A stretch of DNA of 64,000 nt from Artemisia argyi (taxonomy: Eukaryota; Streptophyta; Magnoliopsida; Asterales; Asteraceae), in assembly GCA_030686995.1 (NCBI GenBank), contig CM060693.1, positions 120,741,228 to 120,805,227 on the forward strand, in the 5' to 3' direction. The first letter of the stretch is position 1; each line of letters opens with the position of its first letter. The notes below the pieces were generated by a model, which did no database searches, was not told where the DNA came from, and saw nothing but the letters and a program-made list of their open reading frames with translations. Positions 11,392-21,493 of the stretch are shown piece after piece. A program made the position numbers and the translations under genes.

Positions 11392-12293
11392 TAGTGGTAC
11401 CGTGGTACTGTTGTGACCCGTTTTTCTTTCTTCCTTCCCTCACTATTCACATTCAAAACACAAACCAAAAACCTCTTTGCTACCATAGCCGAAAACCAAA
11501 ACCATAACTCCATTATACACTTGTTAATCAAGATCGAGGCATTGCAATTAAGAATAATCATTCACTACATCATTCTCAACATAAATTGTAAGTTAATTGA
11601 ACCTAATTAAGGATAATCATTCACTACATCATTCTCAACATAAATTTTATTCACTACATCATTCTCAACTATCATAAAATTCAAATTGGGGCTTTTCAAA
11701 ATTGATTGAATTTTTATAAAATTAGGACTAGGATTAGACAATGTAGAACAAATATGATTCTCTAAGCATAGGATTTGCATGAACCCACTCATATTACTCA
11801 CCATAGGTCCGAATTTTGCTATCAAAATTCGAATTGGATTAAGTATCTTTAATGAAATCATGTCTAGGATACTTGAAATTGGATTAGAAATGATTAGCAC
11901 TTAAGTTTTTCAACTTTAAAAATGTTATGGCGCCAAGTTGACGCATTTGCCAAACACCCCAATTCCATTATTTTTCGAAAAAGTTCACTTTACTAGGCTC
12001 ATGAAGCAACTTTTCTTGCATTGTTGATGCAAACTAAAAACGTCTTTACATGCATACATGATCTCACAAATATGGGTCGAAATACATGATTAATATGTAT
12101 TACTCGACATATTTGATTGAGCAAAAGAAAAGTTAGGAGCGTTTGGGTAATTTCATTAGTATTGTTATAGAGTCGAAATTACTACACCTCCACATAGTTT
12201 GCATATAGGCACACACTAGTAAAGTCATAACTCATAACACAAATTTGATAAACTTACATACTCATGTAATATTATTTTATTTTATAGGTAACA
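11392..12293. other. No gene; short direct repeats; leader of ORFa
   Basis: A 35-nt unit (…atcattcactacatcattctc…) occurs at 11,553-11,587 and 11,612-11,646, with a partial third copy at 11,650-11,669. Just before the ORFa start codon the sequence tattttattttatag/GTAACA resembles a 3' splice site. Confidence 0.5.
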
Positions 12294-13556
12294 ATGCCTC
12301 GTAATGATTATCAAGATACCAAACACTACATTCCTCCACTTCTCGATGACCCAAACATTCCCAATGAGCAAAAAGCTCATCTCCATAAAGTCCAACATCG
12401 ATATATACACGAAGGACGTGTTGTCGATGCCTACTTTGTCCCGTTGGATAACATTGATGTGTGTTTTCCAACAATTGATTTTGATTGTTTATATAAAATA
12501 AATGATCAAATCTGTCCTCGGTTTATTCTTGAGTTTTATAGTCGTATTCGTACCTTTAGTGATACTGAAGGTAATGTCTTTCTTGATTTTTGGATTCAAA
12601 ACCAAAACATCTCTTTGTCCATCACCGAATTTGGCGACATTCTTGATATTCCGTCATATGGTCAGTGTGCGTACACTGAAGACCATTCCTTGGACTCTTT
12701 CTTCTACCATCTGGAAAAAGAGGGTCCCTATCTCACCGAACTTCCCAATCCTGAAACCATCAAGCAACATGTATGCACCCCTCGAGTAGTCCACACGCAT
12801 CAAAAGCGTGATGGTACAATCGTCCACCTTGATCCAAACCGCATTTACCTTAAAGAAGTTCTTCCCGATCTAAAAAATTGGGAACTTCTCCTTCGTGAAA
12901 ATGTTCTTTCTCTCGGTGGTAACCGACATCATGTTCCGGAGAGCTTGGCTCATATGCTCTATTGTCCAAGTAACGAGGTACCTTACAACCTCGCTTACTA
13001 CATGGCTAAGAGAATAGACAATGTTCGTGGTCGTTCCGATAAGCTCATGCCCTATGGTATGTTGCTTACTCTTCTTTTTCGTTGGGTCATGACAAATTTT
13101 CCTTATCTTCTCGACACAAAATATCCTTTGGTTGACCCCGTCATGAAGCCCCTAGGAGGTCCACAACGTCGCACTAAGCAACGTAAGGACAAAGGGGTAA
13201 AACGGGCTCGCAAATCCACTTCTGATGCTACCTTTTCCTCGTCCTCTCTTCATCATGGACCATCATCACAACCTTTGAGTGACAATGATGTTGAAGTGAA
13301 TGAAGAAGGGACATCTCATGCTCAAACCCCTTCACCCGATAAATACTTCCGTGACCTTAATCTATCCACTTTCAAGAAAACAACCGACCTTATCTTTAGA
13401 GATATTAACTTGACAAGGGTGATGGAAAGACAAACCTTGATGTACAATCGGCAAGTGGAAATGCATGAGCAAACCATTGGGGGTTTCAAGTCAATCGGGA
13501 AGGCAATTAAAGGAATTGGTAATAAGTTGGAGAAGTTGGGAAAGTCAAGAGATTGA
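12294..13556 (+). CDS. Full-length accessory ORFa of Sirevirus-like elements (420 aa)
   Basis: Long intact frame. The C-terminal half shares NLAYYMAKR, MPYGMLLT.LFR and a Lys-rich tail with the fragment at 4663-5158, so it belongs to the same retroelement accessory family. The N-terminal half (about residues 60-140, with FILEFYSRIRTF and ISLSITEFGDILDIP) resembles, from memory, the domain annotated as 'putative plant transposon protein'; I could not search this. A basic cluster near residues 290-312 looks like a nuclear localisation signal, and an amphipathic Lys-rich tail follows. I see no membrane segment, so 'envelope-like' is not supported. It is not joined to an LTR or to ORFb here, so it is a detached fragment of a third copy. 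Confidence 0.6.
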   Translation: MPRNDYQDTKHYIPPLLDDPNIPNEQKAHLHKVQHRYIHEGRVVDAYFVPLDNIDVCFPTIDFDCLYKINDQICPRFILEFYSRIRTFSDTEGNVFLDFWIQNQNISLSITEFGDILDIPSYGQCAYTEDHSLDSFFYHLEKEGPYLTELPNPETIKQHVCTPRVVHTHQKRDGTIVHLDPNRIYLKEVLPDLKNWELLLRENVLSLGGNRHHVPESLAHMLYCPSNEVPYNLAYYMAKRIDNVRGRSDKLMPYGMLLTLLFRWVMTNFPYLLDTKYPLVDPVMKPLGGPQRRTKQRKDKGVKRARKSTSDATFSSSSLHHGPSSQPLSDNDVEVNEEGTSHAQTPSPDKYFRDLNLSTFKKTTDLIFRDINLTRVMERQTLMYNRQVEMHEQTIGGFKSIGKAIKGIGNKLEKLGKSRD

Positions 13557-14363
13557 GACAATATTTGAGTATTAATATATAGTTGTATTGTCAAAACTAA
13601 CTCATATTTAGTAACACTAACTTCGGATCACATCATGCAATAAATAAACTTTATTTGATCTCAAATGTTGTGCTATTTGGACAAAAAGAAAATTAATTGA
13701 CTAGAAAGTAACCTATTACTTCACCTTATTCCAAGTTCTCTCTATTGTGTTGTGCCATGTATAGCCAAAGATATTTTCTATTTTTATATGGGTATGTTTA
13801 GCGAAATGGCTGGGTCTGGGGCTAGGGCTAGGCCTTATATTATAAGCCAAAATTAAAATTTGTATTTTTATAAACTTGTTTGGCAAACGGGCTGGAGTTG
13901 GGGCTTATTATTGCAAAATTACTAAAAGGAACATAATTAAACGAGTTTTTGTATATGTTAGATATTTTGTGGGTAAATAAGTAATTTATTCTTCAAAAGC
14001 CCCGGGCTAAAGTTTTTAGCCTCTTTTACGGGACTAAAGTTTTTAGCCAGCTTATTTTATAAGCCCCATGACAAACGAAACTTATTTAATTAGCCGACTT
14101 ATTTTAAAAGTGCAAGCCCCAATAAGCCCCATAAAAGCCCTCACCAAACACAGCATAAAGGATAACATTAAAATGCTACTTCAAAGTTATTATAAAACTT
14201 AAAACCACATGGGTAACACTTCTTATATACCTTTAATACCGAACTCTTAAACCCATTTTTTTTAGCAATTGCTCAACCATAAAAAGCGGGTCTGGAATTT
14301 TCTTGGCCCGTGCTTAGTACGACCAAAAAGATGTACCTAGTACACCATAGAAAAAGAAACCAA
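13557..14363. mobile_element. MITE-like inverted-repeat element (about 13,790-14,157) and flanks
   Basis: The left end (tatgtttagcgaaatggctg) and the reverse complement of the right end (tgtgtttggtgagggctttta) are similar, and the interior is full of 'aagcc/ggctt' motifs in both orientations. A second, half copy of the family is at 39,760-39,895. I could not define a target duplication. The rest of this interval holds nothing recognisable. Confidence 0.4.
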
Positions 14364-14412
14364 TGTCACTAGTACAATCGAGGCTTTCCCCGGCGACTTT
14401 TTTAAGCCCTTT

Positions 14413-14832
14413 CCGGCGACATGTCGACGGAATAATACGATACCGTCGACATGTCGATGGGAACACATTGACGGCTGTGCTTCGACGGGAACACTGTTCC
14501 CGTCGACAATCACCGTCGACAACGTGGGTCCCACGTCGTTTTCCAGTCAAAGAAATTTGGTGTCCGTCAAACTCTTCCCGTCGACATGTCGACGGAACCA
14601 TATAACTAATTAACGTTTTAATTAGTTGATTATAATTATGGTTTATATGATACCGTCGACATGTCGACGGTATCATTAGAACAAAAATAGTATTTTTAAT
14701 ATTATGCCGTCGACATGTCAACGGCATAATATTAAAAACACTATTTTTGTTCTAATTATACCGTCGACATGTCGACGGTATAATTATGTAAACAATAATT
14801 ACATTTCAATGATGCCGTCGACATGTCGACGG
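14413..14832. repeat. Left subterminal palindrome array of the CACTA element
   Basis: Seven copies of the 18-nt palindrome CCGTCGACATGTCGACGG (some with one mismatch) start at 14,413, 14,443, 14,578, 14,653, 14,707, 14,761 and 14,815. The last four are spaced exactly 54 nt. Half-sites also occur around 14,480-14,520. The copy at 14,707 is the centre of a near-perfect palindrome of about 76 nt (14,679-14,752). Such arrays are binding sites for the element's own DNA-binding protein. Confidence 0.9.
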
Positions 14833-15220
14833 TATCATTAGTAGCATCCTGCTAACAGCAGGCCTGCAAATATTGCAATTTTCCAGATTTTTTCCGGAAA
14901 AAATCTACCAAAACCTGTAACTGTAATAGCACCTATAACCACTCAATATGAACATGTCCTAAACGTATAACTCGCCATCGGCTATAACACTTGCAAAATA
15001 TCGCTAAACACCCTCAAAATGCATAAAAGCATATAAAGTCTACAAAACGGGGTGTGGTAATATCTAAACCTAGCTGCCATATCCACAAAGGTTTTAATAT
15101 CCGCGACGTTCAAGTCGCCAAAAGGTTAAACTATACAATACTAACATATGGGTCGCCAAAATATTGTTTCAAGCATAAGTACAACACAAAATACCCAAGT
15201 TTGTACCTCTACATCCAAAA

Positions 15221-15472
15221 TCACTCGTGATCATTAGTAGGACCCTCATCATCGCCAGAACCATCCTCATCGCCTCTGCCGCCATCCCGACCTCCACCCT
15301 TGCCGCCAGCTTGTCTCGATCTACCTCCTCGTCGAGGTTTTTGTGACGAACCTACAATTGAAGTGAGTGAAAACGTTAAAAAATAACAAGTAACAAAATT
15401 CAAATTATCAAGTTTAATTTTCTTACCACTACGGTGAATTTTCTTACCCTGCCGCCATCTGTAAAAGTACAA
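15221..15472 (-). CDS. Possible exon: Gly/Arg-rich then acidic segment
   Basis: Low-complexity frame downstream of the transposase. Splice-like signals (acceptor before 15,351; ATGGCGGCAG/GTAAG around 15,450-15,459) suggest a short spliced product with Arg/Gly-rich and then Asp/Glu-rich parts. It could be a last exon of the transposase transcript or a separate small gene. Weak. Confidence 0.25.
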   Translation of the reverse strand: MYFYRWRQGKKIHRSGKKIKLDNLNFVTCYFLTFSLTSIVGSSQKPRRGGRSRQAGGKGGGRDGGRGDEDGSGDDEGPTNDHE

Positions 15473-15625
15473 GTTGAATTAACATATAGAAATTCGGGAA
15501 CAAATTAACATAAGCATGCACACATTCAAATACATACACATTTAAAATAAATATACACATTTAAAAAATCCATAACAATTTCATTCAAATAAGCTAAGTG
15601 TCGTTTTACAAGTTACAATTTAAGA

Positions 15626-18600
15626 TCAATCTGCTACATCTACATCACTATCACAAACAGCATGAGTCGCATCTTCAACTTCATCATCAGAATTGTTTGC
15701 ATCAGAGTCTGCTAAATCATAAGGATCGTCGTCCTCATCATCAATAAATTCATCGTCGTCATCAACATGAATGATTGGTGGTGGTGCCTCAACTAACGTT
15801 GATTGACCCTCGATATTTAAGGTTTCAAATGCCAAATCATTCAAATTAGCAGACAGTTGGAGATTCGATGAGTTGTTGCCATGTATCACATCATCATCGT
15901 CTTCTGTCACAATGACATCCCAGGTTGTGTTGTGATTCACTTCTTGGACGACCTTCCAATGGAGTGGTCGTCTGGCAGGATCTTCAAGGTAGAAGACTTG
16001 TTTTGCTTGTGTTGCGAGAATGTAAGGTTGATCTTCAAACGCTGTGCTACATGCCCAAATTTGTGTCATGTTGTTTCTAGTGTTATAACGTTCGACTCTA
16101 CCACTTTTGACCAAGTCGAACCACTTAACTCGAAACAGCACAACTTTGAACTGGGTATACGCGAACTCCAGAATTTCTTCTAGCTGACTATAATACATTT
16201 CTCCTTCCTTCTCGCCAGGAGAACAAATTCCGCTGTTCTGAGTTGTACGTTTTACATCGCAGCTGTGTACAACAAACTTCACACCGTTGACTACGCAAGA
16301 GTGAACTGAGGTTACGGTCGATAATGGTCCACAAGCCAAAGCGAATAAGTCGGGAGTACACCTTGGGTCATTGTCTGTGTAAAGTTTACTGATCTATGAA
16401 CAAAGATAAGAATAGATGGAGATGAGTAATATATATAGTCGTTATTTATACAAGGAATTACATATAATAAGTTTACCTTCGTCTGAAACCATCTAGGAAA
16501 TTCTTGTTGCATGTCGCTATCAGGATGTTCACTGAAAATGGACATGATATTATAATTAATCGAAAAGATAACTTGGGAAAAAGAAATTTCAAAATAAAAA
16601 CGCGTACCTCTCGAACTCGTTCATGTACGCGTCGATCTCAGGACTGTTGTGAAGTACATACCATATCACTTTCTTCATTTCTTGGAGACCTAACTGAATA
16701 ATTGTCACTTTACCAGACGTTTTACATAGTGATCGGAACACCTGGAAATCACTTGTTGGGCGAGGACAGCCCTGAGATGCAGTGGGACGATTAAACTTCG
16801 TCCCAATTTCGCCCTGAAAATAACGAGAACAAAAAGTTAATGCTTCGTCTGCAACATAACCCTCCGCTATTGAACCTTCCGGCTTAGCTTTATTTCGCAC
16901 ATAGTTTTTTAGCTTCTTCATGTATCTTTCAAATGGATACATCCACCGAAATGAAACAGGCCCGCCTTGAAGAGCCTCTTCAGGTAAATGCATAACCAAG
17001 TGAATCATAATGTCAAAAAAAGCAGGAGGATATATTTGCTCGAGACTGCACAAAATTTTGATCAACTGTTCTTTAGCTTTCACCATGTCATTCACCATCA
17101 AAGATCGGGCACAAATTTGCTTAAAGAATGAACAAAGCTCGATTAATGGTGTATAAGTCGGTGTGTCCAGGTATTGCTGAAGTCCATAAGGAAGTAACCG
17201 TTGCATCATTATATGACAGTCATGAGACTTCATGCCCGTTATATTGTTATCATATTTGGTCACTTTCGACTTGAACTTGGATCTGAACCCATCTGGCAGT
17301 TTAATTGTTTTGATGTATTGACAAAACAGTTTTCTTTTATCGGGTGTGAGGGAGTACTTAGCTTGAGGCTTCGAGCACTTCCCGTTTTGTTTGTTTCCGA
17401 GCCACAACTCCTGTCGAATGCCCAAAGCTTGCAAGTCTTGTCTTGCCTTAGCGGTGTCTTTAGATTTGTCATTCATTAACAAAGTGTTCAAGATACTCTC
17501 CAACACATTTTTTTCGATATGCATGACATCTAAATTGTGTTTTAGAGTAAGAGAAGACCAATATTCAAGCTCGTAGAAAATAGACCGTTTAGTCCAGTTC
17601 AGGTCGGTTGTAGTATTACGTTTTATCTTCCCACCCCCATAATCTGGATGTTTCCCCGACAAACGTGTGGGCAATATTGCAAGTTGAGTCAAGATATCAG
17701 CCGCAGTATCTTTTTTAGGAGGATCTGAAAAATCAGGTGCACCATTGAATGTAGTAGTATCCCTCCTCCATTTATGGTTTTTTTTTAAGAATCTTCTATG
17801 GCCAACATAACCTATTTTGCTTATCACACGCGTAGCCGGAGTGCCTACTTTACATGTAGGGCATGCGTAGTAACCTTGCCCACTTCAACCTGACAAACTA
17901 CTACGAGCAGGAAAATCATTGATGGTCCATAAAAGCATCGCCCTCATGTTGAATACTTTGCCTGTAACAGCGTCCATAGTCGGGACACCTGGTATTTTCC
18001 ATAATTCCTTAAGGTCATCAATCAAAGGCTTTAAGTAAACATCAATGTCCTTCGCGGGTGATTTAGGTCCAGGAATCAACAACGTCAGCATCAAAGTAGT
18101 CTCTTTCATGCATAACCACGGAGGCAAGTTATATGTTGTTAAGATAACAGGCCACATGCTGTAAGTCTGACTAAGGTTGCCGAACGGATTGAAACCATCA
18201 GCAGCCAACCCTAATCGAACGTTTCTCGGTTCGTTAGCAAATTCCGAATATTTACCGCTGTCAAACTTCTGCCATGCTTCACCATCAACCGGGTGTTGCA
18301 TCATACCATTTACCGTAGACTTTCCAGTAGCATGCCAAGTCATATGTTTTGCGGTGTGAATAGATTTGTACAAACGTTGTAGCCTAGGAATGATAGGAAA
18401 GTAATGCAACACCTTGTTAGGAACTTTCTTCCCCGTTGTGTTCTTGTCTTTCCATCTACTCGTTTTACAGACCGGACAATACTCCAAATCTTCGGCACCA
18501 GTCCCCCGATATAAAAAGCAATCATTTTCACAAGCATGTATCGACTCATACCCTAACCCGGCCCTTTTAAATGTTTTTTTTTATAGCAGAGTATGTTGGT

Positions 18601-19079
18601 GGGAGATTGTAACCTAACCTGGGAGGAAATACCTCCTGGAGAAATTTTAGCGTATTGTTAAATGAAGTATCACTCCATTTACCGCTGACCTTGAGATGCG
18701 TAAACTTTGACATAAAATCCAAGGTTGTCATAAAGTCACAACCCGGGTAAAGAGGCTGGGTGGAACTGGCAAGTAACTCTTCATACTCGTTACGTACAGG
18801 AGGTGTCGTTGCTTGAGCTGGCTCGTTACTTGTCTCGTCAATATTTGGAAGAGTTGGCTCATTTTGTTCATTCTTTGTAGGAATATCAAAAATATCATTA
18901 ATGCACCCACGCATGTCACTCATCTCACATTGTGTTGTGTTATCTTGTATAGGAAGAGGATCCGGTTCACCGTGTTCACGCCATTGTGTATAAGTTGGGT
19001 CCCACCCATTTTCGCTTATGTGGCTTTTAAGTAAGGCGAGAGATACCCATGGAACATTACAACAAAGAAACATAATCAA
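15626..19079 (-). pseudogene. Tnp2-type CACTA transposase (transposase_21, DUF4218, DUF4216), disrupted
   Basis: Reading leftwards: a DPTYTQWREHGE segment, the IHACENDCFLYRG and CPVCKTSRWK metal-binding stretch, the tnp2 core (to about 16.9 kb, including HNLDVMHIEKN), DUF4218 (…LPEEALQGGPVSFRWMYPFER…) and, after two introns, DUF4216 (GVKFVVHSCDVKR…). Inferred exons are about 19,040-16,608, 16,531-16,477 and 16,393-15,626; their phases agree. Two lesions disrupt it. A run of 9 T (18,574-18,582) shifts the frame by one. A TGA at 17,885-17,887 replaces the Trp codon of the conserved LSGW motif. The usual N-terminal Cys-rich start is also missing, replaced upstream by unrelated sequence. The C-terminus is strongly acidic. 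Not functional as it stands. Confidence 0.88.
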
Positions 19080-19547
19080 TCCTACGGCTAGTTCAATACC
19101 AAGTCCCCCAAGGTGCTATTTGCACCGTGGGTACACAATATCCTACGGCTAGTTCACAATCCGCAACAATCCCTTTTATATCAAAAAAAAATTTTTAAAA
19201 AGAAGGAATACATACTGTCTCGGCTGTGGTCTCGGTTGTGGCTCAGCTGTGGCTCGGCTGTGGTCTCGTCTCACCCTCGGCTCTCACCTGCTGCTACTGT
19301 AACAAAAATTAACAAAATTTTAATAACAATTTTATTAAAAAAATGTAATAGCAATTTTATTAACAATAATAATAACAAATTTTACCTGCTGCTGTCTTGG
19401 TGCTCGTGTGAAGAAGAAGAGAAGTGGGGAAGAAGAAGAATTAAAAAATGGAGGGGGAGGAGGTGCACGTGTTGCTGCTGCTGTCTTGGTGCTCGTGTGG
19501 TGGTGGAGGTATAATGTGGTGGGGTGGAGCTGTGGTGGTGGGGTGGA

Positions 19548-19780
19548 ACGAACGAGTCGAGATGCAATGGTTATACATGAGATGTTAAATGAACGAGTCG
19601 AGATGCAATGGTTATACATGAGATGTTAAACGAACGAGTCGAGATGCAATGGTTATACATGAGATGTAAAACGAACGAATCGAGATGCAATGGTTATACA
19701 TGAGATGTTAAACGAACGAATCGAGATGCAATGGTTATACATGAGATGTTAAACGAACGAGTCGAGATGCTATGGTTTTA
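19548..19780. repeat. 41-bp minisatellite, six units
   Basis: The motif aacgagtcgagatgcaatgg recurs at 19,551, 19,592, 19,633, 19,674, 19,715 and 19,756, an exact 41-nt period with few differences. It lies between the transposase and the GRF gene inside the CACTA element. It is followed by (CA)n and (CT)n stretches around 19,824-19,877. Confidence 0.93.
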
Positions 19781-20029
19781 CCTAACAACTTTTTTTCTAC
19801 CTAACACCTTATCCTCACAATAAACACACACACACACACATACTCATCTCACAATATCTCTCTCTCTCTATCTCTCTCTAGCAGTTTCTGTTTTCTGGCG
19901 ACACCAGCATTTTCCGGCCGCCAGAATTTTTTTCTGGCCACCACCTTTTATCACCTCAACTTGTAGATCGGGCCACCCCGGTCACGATTCAACCACTCAA
20001 CCTCACAACCACAAACATACACTGTTATC

Positions 20030-20545
20030 ATGGTGAAGAAGATGGCAGAATTTGAAGCTTTTCCTTGTCCTTGTGAACGAGGAGACGTGATTCTGCGAGA
20101 ATCGTGTAAATCTTACTCCCGTGGTAAACTATACTATGCGTGTCCTTTCTCGCAGGTGAACAATTACATATTTTTTCGTGTATTATATAAATAATTTGGT
20201 TAGTTGTTAAAAATAATAGTTTTTACTCTTTAACAGCATGGGACAGATGACCATGGATGTAATTTTTTTTTATGGAGGGAGGAACGACTCGCCAAAATGA
20301 TGATCGGTTCTCTGGGAGCTTCAACATCAAGCGGTTCTGGATCTGCTCCAAAAAGGTGCTCAAACTGTCATGAAAAAAATCTTAGAATAAACTTGCTGGA
20401 GGCACAAAAACAGGTGCTAGAAACAAAATTAAGGGTGCTGGAGGCAAAACTTGACATGGCAACGTATCCCAACCACGACCACGCATGTCAGTCGGATGCA
20501 ATACTCCGTGACCTTGTAGCTGACATGGATAAATTTCATATGTAA
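20030..20545 (+). CDS. GRF-type zinc-finger protein carried by the CACTA element (144 aa, two exons)
   Basis: Exon 1 is 20,030-20,155 (42 codons) and exon 2 is 20,237-20,545 (102 codons plus stop), with an 81-nt GT-AG intron in phase 0. Residues 11-55 form a GRF zinc finger: Cys13 and Cys15 (PCPC), RGKLYYACPF with Cys38, then HGCNFFLW with Cys50. The intron lies between the third and fourth zinc ligands. A short coiled coil (about residues 80-105, Leu/Glu/Lys rich) follows. GRF fingers bind single-stranded nucleic acid in several DNA-repair and topoisomerase proteins; the role of small plant versions is unknown. It is divergent from the transposase and intact. It could be a captured host gene or the element's own DNA-binding component. 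Confidence 0.75.
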
Positions 20546-20724
20546 TACTGTTATCGTTGTTGTTGTTGTTGTTTGCTGTTGTTGTTGTTGTTTAATAAAA
20601 TGTTGTTATTGAACGTCCTTTATATTTTAAATTTGTAGCACAAATAATTGAACTGAACGAGCAATAATTATCAAACACAAAGGCAAAATGAGACGGGAAT
20701 GTTTGGATTTCTGAAGATATATTC

Positions 20725-21112
20725 CCGTCGACATGTCGACGGGAAAAGAAAGCGGGAAAAATATCCCGCCCAATATTTCACCTATTTATTAAAAATATTT
20801 ATAATTAATAATATAGTCCCGTCGACATGTCGACGGGACTCGTAAATCATAATAATTATTATGCTTAATCACACGTTAATTGTGTGAAAAATCGTTATTA
20901 ATATATTCCCGTCGACGTGTCGACGGGAATATATTAGCGGGTAAATTTCGCGCCAAACTTTGGTGAATTATTGAGGCTAAAAAAATATGTTAGAATGTTC
21001 CCGTCGAGATGTCGACGGGAAAATACGATTACGAAAAATTCAACGCAGTGGGGCTCGGTCAAGCGTTTTTTTTGTCGTTTTCTGCCTTTTGCCGTCGACA
21101 TAATGTCGACGG
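20725..21112. repeat. Right subterminal palindrome array of the CACTA element
   Basis: Five copies of the CCGTCGACATGTCGACGG-type palindrome start at 20,725, 20,819, 20,909, 21,001 and 21,092 (spacings 94, 90, 92 and 91 nt). Variants are GTG instead of ATG in the third, one mismatch in the fourth, and a 3-nt insertion in the last. All have a flanking C/G so the core reads CCCGTCGAC...GTCGACGGG. Confidence 0.9.
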
Positions 21113-21153
21113 GAAATCACTCGACGCCTGTTCTCCTGATTCTTGTAGTGTGT

Positions 21154-21493
21154 CTTTATCACAACACAATTTCCTTTACGTGAAGTGATGAAGACAATAA
21201 TAATATTGAGCAATAAAAGGAAGACAATATCAGGATCGACCGAAAAAAATATATATTTGGTGGCTGATAAAATTTTGAAGGCGACCTAATTTTAACTGTG
21301 GCTTGATATCATGTTAAGAGTTTGATATCATGTTAAGAGTGAATTCTGTATAACCAAAAGGAACGGTTCATAATATAGACTACATAGAGTATGAATAAAT
21401 ATTTAGAAGTGGGCTTGAGCCCAATAAACTAATTCATGAATGTCGATAGTTCCAACTTCTAGAAAAGAAAGTATTAAACCATGACAAATACTT
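21154..21493. other. 3' flank of the receptor kinase gene
   Basis: Between the CACTA element and the kinase stop codon. An 18-nt direct repeat (tgatatcatgttaagag) occurs at about 21,306 and 21,325. No gene is seen; it probably holds the kinase 3' UTR. Confidence 0.5.

Larger units (their letters stand above)
14367..21150. mobile_element. CACTA (En/Spm) DNA transposon, complete, 6,784 bp
   Basis: The left end starts CACTAGTACAATCGAGG. The right end, reverse-complemented, starts CACTACAAGAATCAGGAG. Both are flanked by the trinucleotide TGT (14,364-14,366 and 21,151-21,153), the 3-bp target duplication expected of CACTA elements. Both ends carry arrays of the palindrome CCGTCGACATGTCGACGG. Inside are a Tnp2-type transposase (minus strand, disrupted) and a divergent GRF zinc-finger gene (plus strand, intact). 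It sits 341 bp beyond the stop codon of the receptor kinase gene. Confidence 0.92.

Noticed and set aside
14413..21112. Regularly spaced repeats as a CRISPR array
   Set aside because: Eukaryotic DNA; the repeats are CACTA subterminal palindromes with unequal spacing at the two ends.
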